Assembly: GCF_004102745.1 (NCBI RefSeq)
Contig: NZ_RLII01000025.1
Span: forward strand, 1 to 48,381
Source of the DNA: Acetivibrio mesophilus
GTDB lineage: Bacteria; Bacillota; Clostridia; Acetivibrionales; Acetivibrionaceae
Length of the DNA stretch: 48,381 nt
Direction of reading: 5' to 3'
In this document: one piece after another, positions 10,289 through 18,190 of the stretch
Layout of the letters: every line of letters starts with the position of its first letter
How positions within the stretch are numbered: position 1 is the first letter of the stretch
Translations under genes and position numbers: made by a program
Notes under the pieces: model-generated
What the model was told of the DNA's origin: nothing
The model's input: the letters and a program-made list of their open reading frames with translations, nothing else
The model's database searches: none

Positions 10289-11653
10289 ATGATTGAGCAA
10301 ATGGCATACAATAAAGAAATTGGAGTTCGTATTCCTTCAATTTTATTACCCAAAGAAGGCATAGATATGGAAAAGTGGTCGGTGGTAGCCTGCGACCAAT
10401 ATACATCCGAGCCGGAATACTGGCAGGAGGTAGAGAAGAAAGTAGGAGATAATCCTTCCACTCTATATCTGACTTTTCCTGAAATTTATCTTGAAGATGG
10501 AAATGAAGCCGAGAGAATAAAACGCATAAATAATGAAATGAGAAGGTACATAAATGAAGGTATTCTTGTTTCTCAAAAGCCGTGCATGCTGCTGGTAGAC
10601 AGAAGCACATCCCATACCCAATCCCGAAAAGGGCTTATTATTTCTGTGGATCTTGAAAAATACGACTACACCGTAGGCTCCCAGACCCTTATCAGGGCAA
10701 CAGAGGGTACGGTAATCGAAAGACTCCCTCCAAGGGTCAAAATCAGGGAAAATGCCACTTTAGAGCTCCCTCATGTAATGATTTTAATTGACGACCCAAA
10801 CAAGACCGTTGTCGAGCCTTTGGCAAATAAGCTTGATTCCTTTGAAAAGGTCTATGATTTTGAGCTAATGATGAACGGAGGACATATCAAGGGCTACAGG
10901 ATTGATGACGAAAACACCTTGGATGGCATATTAAAAGCCATTGAAGCCCTGGCCGACCCTGAAGTATTCCGCGCCAAATACAATGTCGGTGACGATAAGG
11001 GAGTACTTTTGTTTGCAGTAGGTGACGGCAATCATTCCCTCGCATCGGCAAAGGCTCACTGGGAAAATGTCAAAAAGGGTCTCGGCGAGGCTGAGATTGA
11101 AAATCATCCTGCAAGATTTGCTCTAGTTGAGATTGTAAATGTGCATGATGACGGTATTGTCTTTGAACCTATTCACAGGGTTCTGTTCAATATTGATTCA
11201 AAATCCATTTTAAATTCTATGCAAGACTTCTACGGAAGTTCCTGCTGCTCCTTCGAAAAATTCGATTCTTTAGAATCGGTGAACACTAGACTTAGGGAGC
11301 TAAAGAAGGAAGAATCCGTTCACTCCTTTGGGTTTGTCACCGAAGAGGGTTTTGGAGTATTTACCGTACAGACTCCAAAGCACAACCTTGAGGTTGCCAC
11401 TCTTCAAGATTTTCTCGATTACATTGTCAAAAACAATAAGGAATCCAAAGTGGACTATATACACGGTGAAGATGTTGTAACCCGCCTAGGTTCAAAGCCT
11501 GGCAATATGGGCTTCTATCTTCCCTCTATGGAAAAACATGACCTGTTTAAGACGGTTATTTTAGATGGTGTTCTACCAAGGAAGACCTTTTCCATGGGAG
11601 AAGCAGAGGAAAAAAGATTTTACTTGGAGTGCAGAAAAATTGTGAAGGATTAG
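10289..11653 (+). CDS. DUF1015 family protein
   Basis: This 454-residue soluble protein matches the DUF1015 family as I know it. It has an early WSVVACDQYTSEPEYWQ stretch, RGLIISVDLE-like wording (KGLIISVDLEKYDY), PPRVKIRENA, and the family-characteristic VGDGNHSLASAKAHWE near residue 250. It ends with a stretch (VTRLGSKPGNMGFYLPSM) shared by homologues. The reaction is not established; homologues are often found beside serine-biosynthesis genes, but not here. The start ATG 10289 follows GAGGTAGGTG. It is a single-gene unit closed by a strong bidirectional terminator. Confidence 0.9.
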   Translation: MIEQMAYNKEIGVRIPSILLPKEGIDMEKWSVVACDQYTSEPEYWQEVEKKVGDNPSTLYLTFPEIYLEDGNEAERIKRINNEMRRYINEGILVSQKPCMLLVDRSTSHTQSRKGLIISVDLEKYDYTVGSQTLIRATEGTVIERLPPRVKIRENATLELPHVMILIDDPNKTVVEPLANKLDSFEKVYDFELMMNGGHIKGYRIDDENTLDGILKAIEALADPEVFRAKYNVGDDKGVLLFAVGDGNHSLASAKAHWENVKKGLGEAEIENHPARFALVEIVNVHDDGIVFEPIHRVLFNIDSKSILNSMQDFYGSSCCSFEKFDSLESVNTRLRELKKEESVHSFGFVTEEGFGVFTVQTPKHNLEVATLQDFLDYIVKNNKESKVDYIHGEDVVTRLGSKPGNMGFYLPSMEKHDLFKTVILDGVLPRKTFSMGEAEEKRFYLECRKIVKD

Positions 11654-11666
11654 TTCTATTAAACTT

Positions 11667-11707
11667 AAAAAACCAGGAGCCTTAGATAACGACTCCTGGT
11701 TTTCTTT
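11667..11707. terminator. Bidirectional intrinsic terminator
   Basis: AAAACCAGGAG (11669-11679) pairs perfectly with CTCCTGGTTTT (11693-11703). A-rich and T-rich arms on the two sides let it stop both the DUF1015 transcript and the convergent transcript of the 11712-12167 gene. Confidence 0.9.
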
Positions 11708-11711
11708 AATA

Positions 11712-12167
11712 TTAGTAGCCATAATAACCGTAGTTATATCCGGGATAACCACCGTAGAATCCCGGGAAACCAAATGGCCGCCTTCTATTCAGGAGCTCTC
11801 TTATCAAAAGGGTACCCACCAAAGCTCTTAGCAGTCTTCTTCCACCGAAGCCCAACTGTCTATCCGCCTCTTCTTTCATTTCTTCGCATAATGCAGCTTC
11901 AACATCGGATTCAACTTCATCACATATTTTGTCACACATCTTATCAAGCTGCTCTTTTGTGGGGCAATATGAACAGCCATAGTTCATGTCCATCATATCG
12001 CAATAATGCTGTACTCTCGGATACACTATATAATATGTTCTTGGGTACATATCTTCAAGCTGCTGCTCGGGCATTGCTGCCATTGGACAGTACTGCTGCG
12101 GATAAGCCATGGCATTCATCATATTAGGCATATGCTGCATATGATACATACATTCATTTCCGTACAT
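11712..12167 (-). CDS. Met/Tyr/Cys-rich protein, possible spore coat protein
   Basis: I do not recognise a named family. The 151-residue product has three parts. The N-terminus is rich in Met, Gln, Tyr and Pro. The middle has YPRTYYIVYPRVQHYCDMMD, several cysteines (YGCSYCP, CDKICDE) and an acidic stretch. The tail is Gly/Tyr/Pro-rich (FPGFYGGYPGYNYGYYGY). Such composition, with cysteine and tyrosine suited to crosslinking, is typical of spore coat or exosporium proteins in Firmicutes, which is the basis of the suggestion. The ATG at 12167 follows GGGAGG at 10 nt. It stands alone, convergent with the DUF1015 gene. The divergent 205-bp gap 12168-12372 holds only AT-rich sequence, with a TATAAT near the right side. 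Confidence 0.75.
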   Translation of the reverse strand: MYGNECMYHMQHMPNMMNAMAYPQQYCPMAAMPEQQLEDMYPRTYYIVYPRVQHYCDMMDMNYGCSYCPTKEQLDKMCDKICDEVESDVEAALCEEMKEEADRQLGFGGRRLLRALVGTLLIRELLNRRRPFGFPGFYGGYPGYNYGYYGY

Positions 12168-12372
12168 GACTTCAAAACCTCCCTGGGATAAATAATGTAT
12201 TCACTCTATTTTATGCATAAAATTCCATACTGCTACTTTTTCATTGTTTTTATGTTAAGAAATTCATAAAACATTCCATCTGTTTACTTTGAAATTAATT
12301 TTTATCTTTCATCTATAATATTAACTCTAATAAAAAAATCGATGTTGTGAAGAATAATGTTGGAGGTGGTTT

Positions 12373-13056
12373 ATGATGAACAAAAATTTTGCTAAAGCAG
12401 CATCTTTATCGTTGGGACTTACCCTCGCATCATTACCGCTGGTTGGCTGTAACATGGGCGGCGGAACCGGCCAAGGCAATCAACCGGGAGCAACTGACAG
12501 GCAAAACACACAGCAGTTAAGTACTCCGGATGGCAATGCCAACAGATTCTTGAACATGGATTTGAACCCAACGGACAATAACGGTGCAAATAACGGTATA
12601 AATAATGATCTTTTTGGAAGAGATAATGGTGCTGACAACAACGGTCTTTTAGGCGGAAATAATATGGGATCACCCGCTTCCGATCCAAACCGGAATAATA
12701 CACCAGCGCCCCAAGGCAATGCTGCTGATATGAGGCTAAAAAGCGCGAACATAACCAGTCAGCTTGCGGCAACACCTGAAATCGGTCAGGCAAATGTTCT
12801 GGTAGTCGGCGACAGCTGTCTTGTGGCTTACAGTCCCCAGCAGGCACAAGGTGATGCCAATGCCAGAAAGAATATGGTAATAAATAAGGTAAAAGAGATT
12901 GACCCTTCAATAACCAATGTAATAGTTAGTGAGTCCAGTGATATAATGAACAAAATAACCCAGATTACCAACGATATGGCGAATAATAAGCCTATGGATC
13001 AAATAAACAACGAAATCATGCAGCTAATGAATCAAGCAGCACCTGCTTCAAAATAA
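12373..13056 (+). CDS. YhcN/YlaJ-like sporulation lipoprotein
   Basis: The 227-residue product starts with a lipoprotein signal (MNKNFAKAASLSLGLTLASL) ending in the lipobox LVGC, so it should be exported and lipid-anchored. A low-complexity Asn/Gly-rich linker follows (about residues 26-120, with NNGANNGINND-like runs). The C-terminal 100 residues (LAATPEIGQANVLVVGDSCL through MDQINNEIMQLMNQ) match the YhcN/YlaJ fold, which includes an alternating beta-alpha pattern and IDPSITNVIVSES. Family members are found on spores or forespore membranes. GGAGGTGG precedes the two adjacent ATGs (12373 and 12376). It is monocistronic and followed by a terminator. Confidence 0.88.
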   Translation: MMNKNFAKAASLSLGLTLASLPLVGCNMGGGTGQGNQPGATDRQNTQQLSTPDGNANRFLNMDLNPTDNNGANNGINNDLFGRDNGADNNGLLGGNNMGSPASDPNRNNTPAPQGNAADMRLKSANITSQLAATPEIGQANVLVVGDSCLVAYSPQQAQGDANARKNMVINKVKEIDPSITNVIVSESSDIMNKITQITNDMANNKPMDQINNEIMQLMNQAAPASK

Positions 13057-13093
13057 TAAAATAATACTCGTCCCTTATTAGTTTAATCTATGT

Positions 13094-13137
13094 CCGGAGT
13101 AAAAGTCAAAAGCCCTTTACTCCGGGCTTTATTTATT
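13094..13137 (+). terminator. Intrinsic terminator
   Basis: CCGGAGTAAA (13094-13103) pairs with TTTACTCCGG (13116-13125), followed by GCTTTATTTATTT. It ends the lipoprotein transcript and overlaps the 3' end of the convergent gene. Confidence 0.85.
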
Positions 13138-13855
13138 TCGTAGAATTTGCAAATCTTTTAGCTATGTCCCTGTAAAAGGTTAGATAACATCCCGCTGTAG
13201 TTTTTTGCGCCAGCGGAAGGGTAAATTTGGTAATAACATGGAATCTTTTTGAAACATCCTTAATATCTTTGAGTCTTGAGTAAATTTTTATTGCATTTCT
13301 TGCATTGCAAGTAATATACTCTTCTATATTGGAAAGATAATAACCTCCCCTGTCAACTGTATACCTAGGAGTGTTGAGATATGTCCTTTTAATGTAGTTT
13401 TCATACTGTCTATGATTATCAAGAAGTCTGATATTGGCATGATGAGGTATTGTCATATCCTGCACAAGGTGTATTGCCGCTCCAAGATAGAACATAGCTA
13501 GATTTGGCTCTGCATCATACCAGTATTTCAGTGCATTCTCATAATACGATACTGCAAGGGTAAGGGCGTTATTATTGCCATACAATCCTTTTTTTCTGTA
13601 GGGATTGTAAAAATGGTTGGCACTTTTCAAATCCTGATCCGCCCATGTCACCCCCTGATTCAAATCATCAATATAATCGCTAAACAGGCAGTGGGCATCA
13701 ATGTATTTATCATTCTTCAGTATTTCCAGCGCCTGGATATTTATATATTTGTGAACTACGCACTCGGTTTTGATTACCGCTTTCTTAAATGGGTTTATGG
13801 CAAAAAGAAAGTATTTAAATGCTCTGCCATAAGTTCTCTCCAACCTGCCCGCCAT
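13133..13855 (-). CDS. Zinc-dependent phospholipase C-like protein
   Basis: The protein, about 240 residues and mostly helical, has the metal-ligand spacing of the zinc-dependent phospholipase C/S1-P1 nuclease fold. It shows HKYINIQALEIL near the N-terminus, HCLFSDYIDDLNQGVTWADQD, SANHFYNP, and the key HLVQDMTIPHHAN motif, where HxxxDxxxPxH ligands are expected. Secreted family members hydrolyse phosphatidylcholine. I chose ATG 13855, because AGGAG lies 7 nt upstream; an in-frame upstream ATG at 13891 has no such site. With this start there is no signal peptide, unlike the secreted toxins, so the substrate and location are uncertain. It lies downstream of the CpaE-like gene, 81 bp away. Confidence 0.8.
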   Translation of the reverse strand: MAGRLERTYGRAFKYFLFAINPFKKAVIKTECVVHKYINIQALEILKNDKYIDAHCLFSDYIDDLNQGVTWADQDLKSANHFYNPYRKKGLYGNNNALTLAVSYYENALKYWYDAEPNLAMFYLGAAIHLVQDMTIPHHANIRLLDNHRQYENYIKRTYLNTPRYTVDRGGYYLSNIEEYITCNARNAIKIYSRLKDIKDVSKRFHVITKFTLPLAQKTTAGCYLTFYRDIAKRFANSTK

Positions 13856-13936
13856 ATCGCTGCTCCTATAAATAAAAAATATAGACAGCATTTATTATGC
13901 TCTGATATGCTATTTTTTATTTATGCAGCCTAGCAT

Positions 13937-15052
13937 TTATAGTTTTATGTATTTATCCATCAACTCTTCTATGCTGGCCCCAAAATCCCCCTGAATATCA
14001 GTGAGCTGGGCATTTCCTTTGACGGCAGTCATTCCCGGCACTGACGGTATGTACACCGAAACAGCTTCATCATTTATGCACACCGTATCCACCTCTAAGG
14101 CCATATGGAAGTTATATCTGTTAAGTGCCACTGTAAGCTTTCCGGACAAGTCCAATCCATATCTTGCAAAGAGTTTTTCCAGTTGCTCTGACACATACTC
14201 GGCCTTTATATTGGATACAGCATCCTGGGCCAATACCATTACTACTTCATCCGAGGTCTCAAGCAGGGCAATATTCCTATCGTTCAGTTCGCTGGACATA
14301 TCCAGTATTACAATATCATACAATCTTATCGACCTAAAGGCATCTATGAGTGCTTTTATTTCCCGGGAATCCGTTTCCTTTAGATCAATTATATCCTCTG
14401 GCGGAACAAAATAGTGAACATTGCAATCAGGGTCAATCTGCCTTATTTCTTTAATCTTTGTGCCAAGGTTTTCTCCTTGCTTAAGGCATCGCAGTAATTC
14501 GGAAAGGTTTCTATCACTTTTGCAATTGAAGAAAAGCGGAGTGGATTGAAAAGTCTCAAGGTTAAGATAAAATACTTTTAGCCCTTTTTTTGCGCAGTAT
14601 ACCGCAGAATTGATCGCTATAGTGGTTTTTCCCGTCCCTCCTATCGGAGAATATATCGCAACCACCTTTGTTTCTATGTCTCGAGCCGGTTCTTCTAAAA
14701 TGACGGCATCCTCTTCACCCTCGGAAAACATATCAAGTAATTTATTTATAAACTCGTCCCCTACTTGGTGTTTATCAATGAAGTCTCTTCCCTCATCTTT
14801 TACAGAAGTCTCTCCCTGGGTCAGCAAAAACATCTTTGTATCACTCTTCTTTGGCATTGTCTCACTACACATATCCGGACTTATCAACAACACATCAACC
14901 CTATTTAATCCAGAGAGAAAATCATATAATAATTCCTGTTTTGTGAAGGAACTCACCTGAAGCCTCTGCAAATAGTTAGTCAATAAGTAGTTAACCACAT
15001 TTTGAACATAAACTTCATCGGTGTCGGCAATAACCAAATTAAGTCTTCTCAT
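13937..15052 (-). CDS. CpaE-like ATPase with degenerate receiver domain
   Basis: The product, about 371 residues, combines two domains. The N-terminal 110 residues resemble a response-regulator receiver (LNLVIADTDEVYVQNVVNYL, then VDVLLISPDM) that lacks the complete acidic pocket and phospho-acceptor layout. The rest is a MinD/ParA-type ATPase with the deviant Walker A SPIGGTGKTTIAINSAVYC (near residue 135), LYDIVILDMSSEL as the Walker B/A' region, and a switch-like VVMVLAQD. CpaE proteins position pilus or Tad secretion machinery at the cell pole. No pilus or tad genes are nearby, so the target is unknown. ATG 15052 is chosen because GGAGG lies 6 nt upstream. It is probably co-oriented with recD2, across a 118-bp gap with no clear terminator. 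Confidence 0.85.
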   Translation of the reverse strand: MRRLNLVIADTDEVYVQNVVNYLLTNYLQRLQVSSFTKQELLYDFLSGLNRVDVLLISPDMCSETMPKKSDTKMFLLTQGETSVKDEGRDFIDKHQVGDEFINKLLDMFSEGEEDAVILEEPARDIETKVVAIYSPIGGTGKTTIAINSAVYCAKKGLKVFYLNLETFQSTPLFFNCKSDRNLSELLRCLKQGENLGTKIKEIRQIDPDCNVHYFVPPEDIIDLKETDSREIKALIDAFRSIRLYDIVILDMSSELNDRNIALLETSDEVVMVLAQDAVSNIKAEYVSEQLEKLFARYGLDLSGKLTVALNRYNFHMALEVDTVCINDEAVSVYIPSVPGMTAVKGNAQLTDIQGDFGASIEELMDKYIKL

Positions 15053-15170
15053 AATATCCTCCAATAGTCCAAATTAATAGTTCGTACATATTTATATTAT
15101 ATTTTTATATTAAAATAATGTCAATTTTTTAATACATGCGGGATTTTTTTATTGATTCCCTATATCAGCT

Positions 15171-17315
15171 TTATACCTGCCGGAGCCTCTCGGCAAGCTT
15201 GGTATTTCTGTCCGCACTTTTGGAATTTCTTATACAATAGCCTAAAGCCTTTTTGGAGCCTATAAGGACAAAGGCCTTTTTAGCTCTTGTAACACATGTA
15301 TATAAAAGATTTCTCTGAAGCATCATGTAATGCTGCATTGTAAACGGTGCCACCACAAAGCCATACTCGCTTCCCTGACTTTTATGTACTGTGACTGCGT
15401 ATGCCAAAGTTACTTCATCTAGCTCCGTCACATCATATTCGACCTCAACATCATCAAACTTTATACATACTGTTTTTTCTTCATGGTCAATAGCCGTTAT
15501 TCTTCCCATATCTCCGTTAAACACGTTTTTATCATAATTGTTCTTAATCTGCATTACCCTGTCATTTACTTTGTAATTGGTACCGCCGTATTTTATTGAA
15601 ACATTGCATGAATTTAGAGTTTCCTGAAGCACTGTATTAAGATTCTGCGCTCCTACCACGCCCTTTTGCATAGGGCACAAGACCTGAATATCATTTAAAG
15701 GATTCACCTTATAGTATCCCGGAAGCCGTTTTGAGCAAAGCTGTCGGACAAGCTCCACAATCTTCTCCGGATTCTCCTCTTCAATGAAAAAAAAGTCACT
15801 GTTTTTGCCACCTTTTAAGATAGGATATTCCCCATGGTTTATTTTATGGGCATTGGTTACAATTGCGCTTCCCTGAGCCTGTCGGAATATCCTGGTAAGC
15901 CTTACCACAGTCACTGTTTCCGATTCTATTACGTCTTTCAATACATTTCCTGCGCCTACGGAAGGGAGCTGGTCTACGTCACCCACCAACACCACCACTG
16001 TATTATTTGAAACTGCTTTCAGGAGATTGTACATTAGGATAATGTCAATCATTGAGGTCTCATCAATGATTAGAACATCACATTCCAAGGGATTGTCCTC
16101 ATTCTTCTTATATCCGTCCTGAGGACTGTATTCCAGCAAACGGTGTATGGTCTTTGCCTCCATACCGGTAGCTTCTGACATTCGCTTTGCCGCCCTTCCG
16201 GTGGGAGCAGCAAGGAGGACGGCAGCACCCAACCTTTGAAATGCCTTTATTATTGCCAAAGTCGTTGTAGTCTTGCCGGTTCCCGGCCCTCCCGTAAGAA
16301 CCATAAACTTTGATACAACCGCATTCTTGATGGCTTCAATCTGCACTTCGTCGTATTGGATATTGCATTCCCTCTGGAGATTCTCTATTACATCCTCGGA
16401 ATTGTAAAAGCTGTATGCGCTTTTAGTCTCGGTTATTTCCCGTATCCTTCTGGCAACCCCCACCTCACTGTAATAAAAAGGAGGAAGGTAAACAGCATCC
16501 TCCCCTTCTATCATTATGGATTTTTCCTCCAGCATGCATTTTACAGTAGTCTCTGCCTTCTCTAAATCCACCTCAAGAAGCTCCGAAGCCTTTTTTATTA
16601 GTTCATCTTTTAGGGCAAAACAATGCCCGTCATTGGCAAATTCGTTTAATGCATACATTACACCGGATCTTATACGTGCATAAGATTCCTTGTCGTACCC
16701 CATATTTTGAGCTATTTTATCCGCAGTCTTAAAACCGATTCCCCAGATATCGTCCGCCAGTCTGTATGGATTGTCCTTTACAATATTTATGCTGTCACTT
16801 CCATATGTTTTAAATATTTTTACAGCAAAAGCCGTAGAAACACCATGGGATTGCAAAAAAAGCATGACATTTTTTATTTCCTTTTGATTCTGCCATGCCT
16901 CTTTTATCATTTCCACCCTTTTAATTCCTATTCCCGGGACCTCTATGAGTCTGTCGGGCTCCTCATCAATGACCCTTATGGTGTCCTCCTTAAATGCTTT
17001 TACGATTCTTTTCGCATTAACCGGCCCGATTCCTTTAATAAGCCCGCTTCCCAGATATTTCTCAATACCGGCAACAGTGGCAGGGATCGTCTCTTTATAA
17101 TGGTGCACATTGAACTGTTTGCCGAATTTGGAGTCATATTTCCACTCCCCCTGAAGACTTACCACAGCTCCAACATTTACCGACGCTATATTCCCCACTA
17201 CTGTTACCAGGTCTGAAAAGCCCTTTGACTTTATCTTTACAACAGAAAAGCCATTCTCTTCATTAATAAAAGTTATTCTTTCTACGACTCCGCTCAAGTA
17301 ATCCATAATACTCAA
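15171..17315 (-). CDS. recD2: RecD2-type ATP-dependent 5'-3' DNA helicase
   Basis: This superfamily 1B helicase of 714 residues acts in DNA repair and replication-fork maintenance in bacteria that lack RecBC. An N-terminal OB-like segment (SGVVERITFINEENGFSVVK) is followed by helix-hairpin-helix repeats (LIKGIGPVNAKRIVKAF, LIEVPGIGIKRVEMI). The motor has motif I LTGGPGTGKTTTTLAI (near residue 340), motif II DVLIIDETSMID, motif III VVVLVGDVDQLPSVGAGNVL, RLTRIFRQAQGS, and motifs V/VI TLAYAVTVHKSQGSEYGFV and LLYTCVTRAKKAFVLIGSK. Length and motif order fit RecD2 (YrrC). It follows the 17346-17942 gene by 30 bp, suggesting one operon. Confidence 0.96.
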   Translation of the reverse strand: MSIMDYLSGVVERITFINEENGFSVVKIKSKGFSDLVTVVGNIASVNVGAVVSLQGEWKYDSKFGKQFNVHHYKETIPATVAGIEKYLGSGLIKGIGPVNAKRIVKAFKEDTIRVIDEEPDRLIEVPGIGIKRVEMIKEAWQNQKEIKNVMLFLQSHGVSTAFAVKIFKTYGSDSINIVKDNPYRLADDIWGIGFKTADKIAQNMGYDKESYARIRSGVMYALNEFANDGHCFALKDELIKKASELLEVDLEKAETTVKCMLEEKSIMIEGEDAVYLPPFYYSEVGVARRIREITETKSAYSFYNSEDVIENLQRECNIQYDEVQIEAIKNAVVSKFMVLTGGPGTGKTTTTLAIIKAFQRLGAAVLLAAPTGRAAKRMSEATGMEAKTIHRLLEYSPQDGYKKNEDNPLECDVLIIDETSMIDIILMYNLLKAVSNNTVVVLVGDVDQLPSVGAGNVLKDVIESETVTVVRLTRIFRQAQGSAIVTNAHKINHGEYPILKGGKNSDFFFIEEENPEKIVELVRQLCSKRLPGYYKVNPLNDIQVLCPMQKGVVGAQNLNTVLQETLNSCNVSIKYGGTNYKVNDRVMQIKNNYDKNVFNGDMGRITAIDHEEKTVCIKFDDVEVEYDVTELDEVTLAYAVTVHKSQGSEYGFVVAPFTMQHYMMLQRNLLYTCVTRAKKAFVLIGSKKALGYCIRNSKSADRNTKLAERLRQV

Positions 17316-17345
17316 TCCATCCTGCTAATATATGGTAAATCATAG

Positions 17346-17942
17346 CTATTCGATTCCCAATTGGTCACGAAGGTTCAGAATATACTCAAAGCATTGAGAA
17401 GTATCTCCAATGATTTCATCATACTTTTTTCTCATGGAGTAATTGGTATTGGAATCACCAAATAGAAGATAGTTTTTCTCAGCTTGTGACGGATCCTTAT
17501 GTTCAAAGTATTTTATTTGAAAATCATAGAAGCCTTCCTGAGGACATTTTACAGCATATACCCTCACCCAATGAAGCTCAATATATTTTTGCTGCTTTAA
17601 AAAATCCACCATTGCATCATAGAGCCTTACACCGGCATTTTCACTGATGGAAGGTGTATCTTGTTTTATGACAGTGTTTTGTTCTATAGCTGTATCTTCA
17701 ATAGCCGTATCTTCTATAGCTGTATCTTCTTCTATTTTGGTATCTTGTTTCACCTCAAGATTTTGAGTCCTAAGCAATCCTTCTATTATCTCTTTTTGCC
17801 TTGTCAGCTCCATCCACAACAATCCATAATGCTTCGACAGCTCGTTGAACGCATCATCCGACAGTCGTCCGGCTGCTTTGAGGTATTTATCCAGAGAGTC
17901 TATCATTATTTCAAGCAACTCGATATCACTATTATGAAGCAC
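17346..17942 (-). CDS. Hypothetical protein with tandem DTAIE repeats
   Basis: I do not recognise this 198-residue protein. The first 65 residues look helical (IELLEIMIDSLDKYLKAAGR). Then comes an acidic low-complexity linker with three exact DTAIE units and related QDT units. The C-terminal 100 residues (VRLYDAMVDFLKQQKYIELH through YILNLRDQLGIE) look globular. The linker is encoded by a 15-nt tandem repeat. The start is GTG 17942, preceded by AAAGGGTG. It lies 30 bp before recD2, so it is probably co-transcribed with it. The 248-bp gap to its right (17943-18190) holds AT-rich sequence and one terminator. Confidence 0.75.
   Translation of the reverse strand: MLHNSDIELLEIMIDSLDKYLKAAGRLSDDAFNELSKHYGLLWMELTRQKEIIEGLLRTQNLEVKQDTKIEEDTAIEDTAIEDTAIEQNTVIKQDTPSISENAGVRLYDAMVDFLKQQKYIELHWVRVYAVKCPQEGFYDFQIKYFEHKDPSQAEKNYLLFGDSNTNYSMRKKYDEIIGDTSQCFEYILNLRDQLGIE
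17682..17726. repeat. Three 15-bp tandem repeats inside a coding region
   Basis: The units TTCTATAGCTGTATC, TTCAATAGCCGTATC and TTCTATAGCTGTATC follow each other without gaps and encode the acidic linker of the 17346-17942 protein. Because the unit is a multiple of three, changes in copy number would keep the frame. Confidence 0.9.
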
Positions 17943-18090
17943 TATATTTTCACCCTTTATCTCAAAATTATTTAATAACTACATTAAATAAAAAATCATA
18001 TAATAAATAATATCAGATTTTCTCGTTAATAACAAATACCAGCTATTAGAAATCCTAAATTTTCATTTGATGAAAAATCCGAAATAAAAT

Positions 18091-18132
18091 AGGAGTCCCG
18101 AATGCTCTTTTTTATCAAGCAACAAGACTCCT
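18091..18132 (-). terminator. Probable terminator of the secreted-protein gene
   Basis: AGGAGTC (18091-18097) pairs with GACTCCT (18126-18132) across a 28-nt loop. On the minus strand the stem is followed by an ATTTTATTT tract. The long loop lowers confidence. Confidence 0.55.
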
Positions 18133-18190
18133 TGTTTTACCTATAAGACACATCAAAAATTAATCTTCTATAGCATCCGTTGTCCCAAGT

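Noticed and set aside
12419-12910. Frame of 163 codons antisense to the YhcN/YlaJ-like lipoprotein gene
   Set aside because: It lies fully within a gene with signal peptide, lipobox and ribosome site; no ribosome site or family resemblance of its own.
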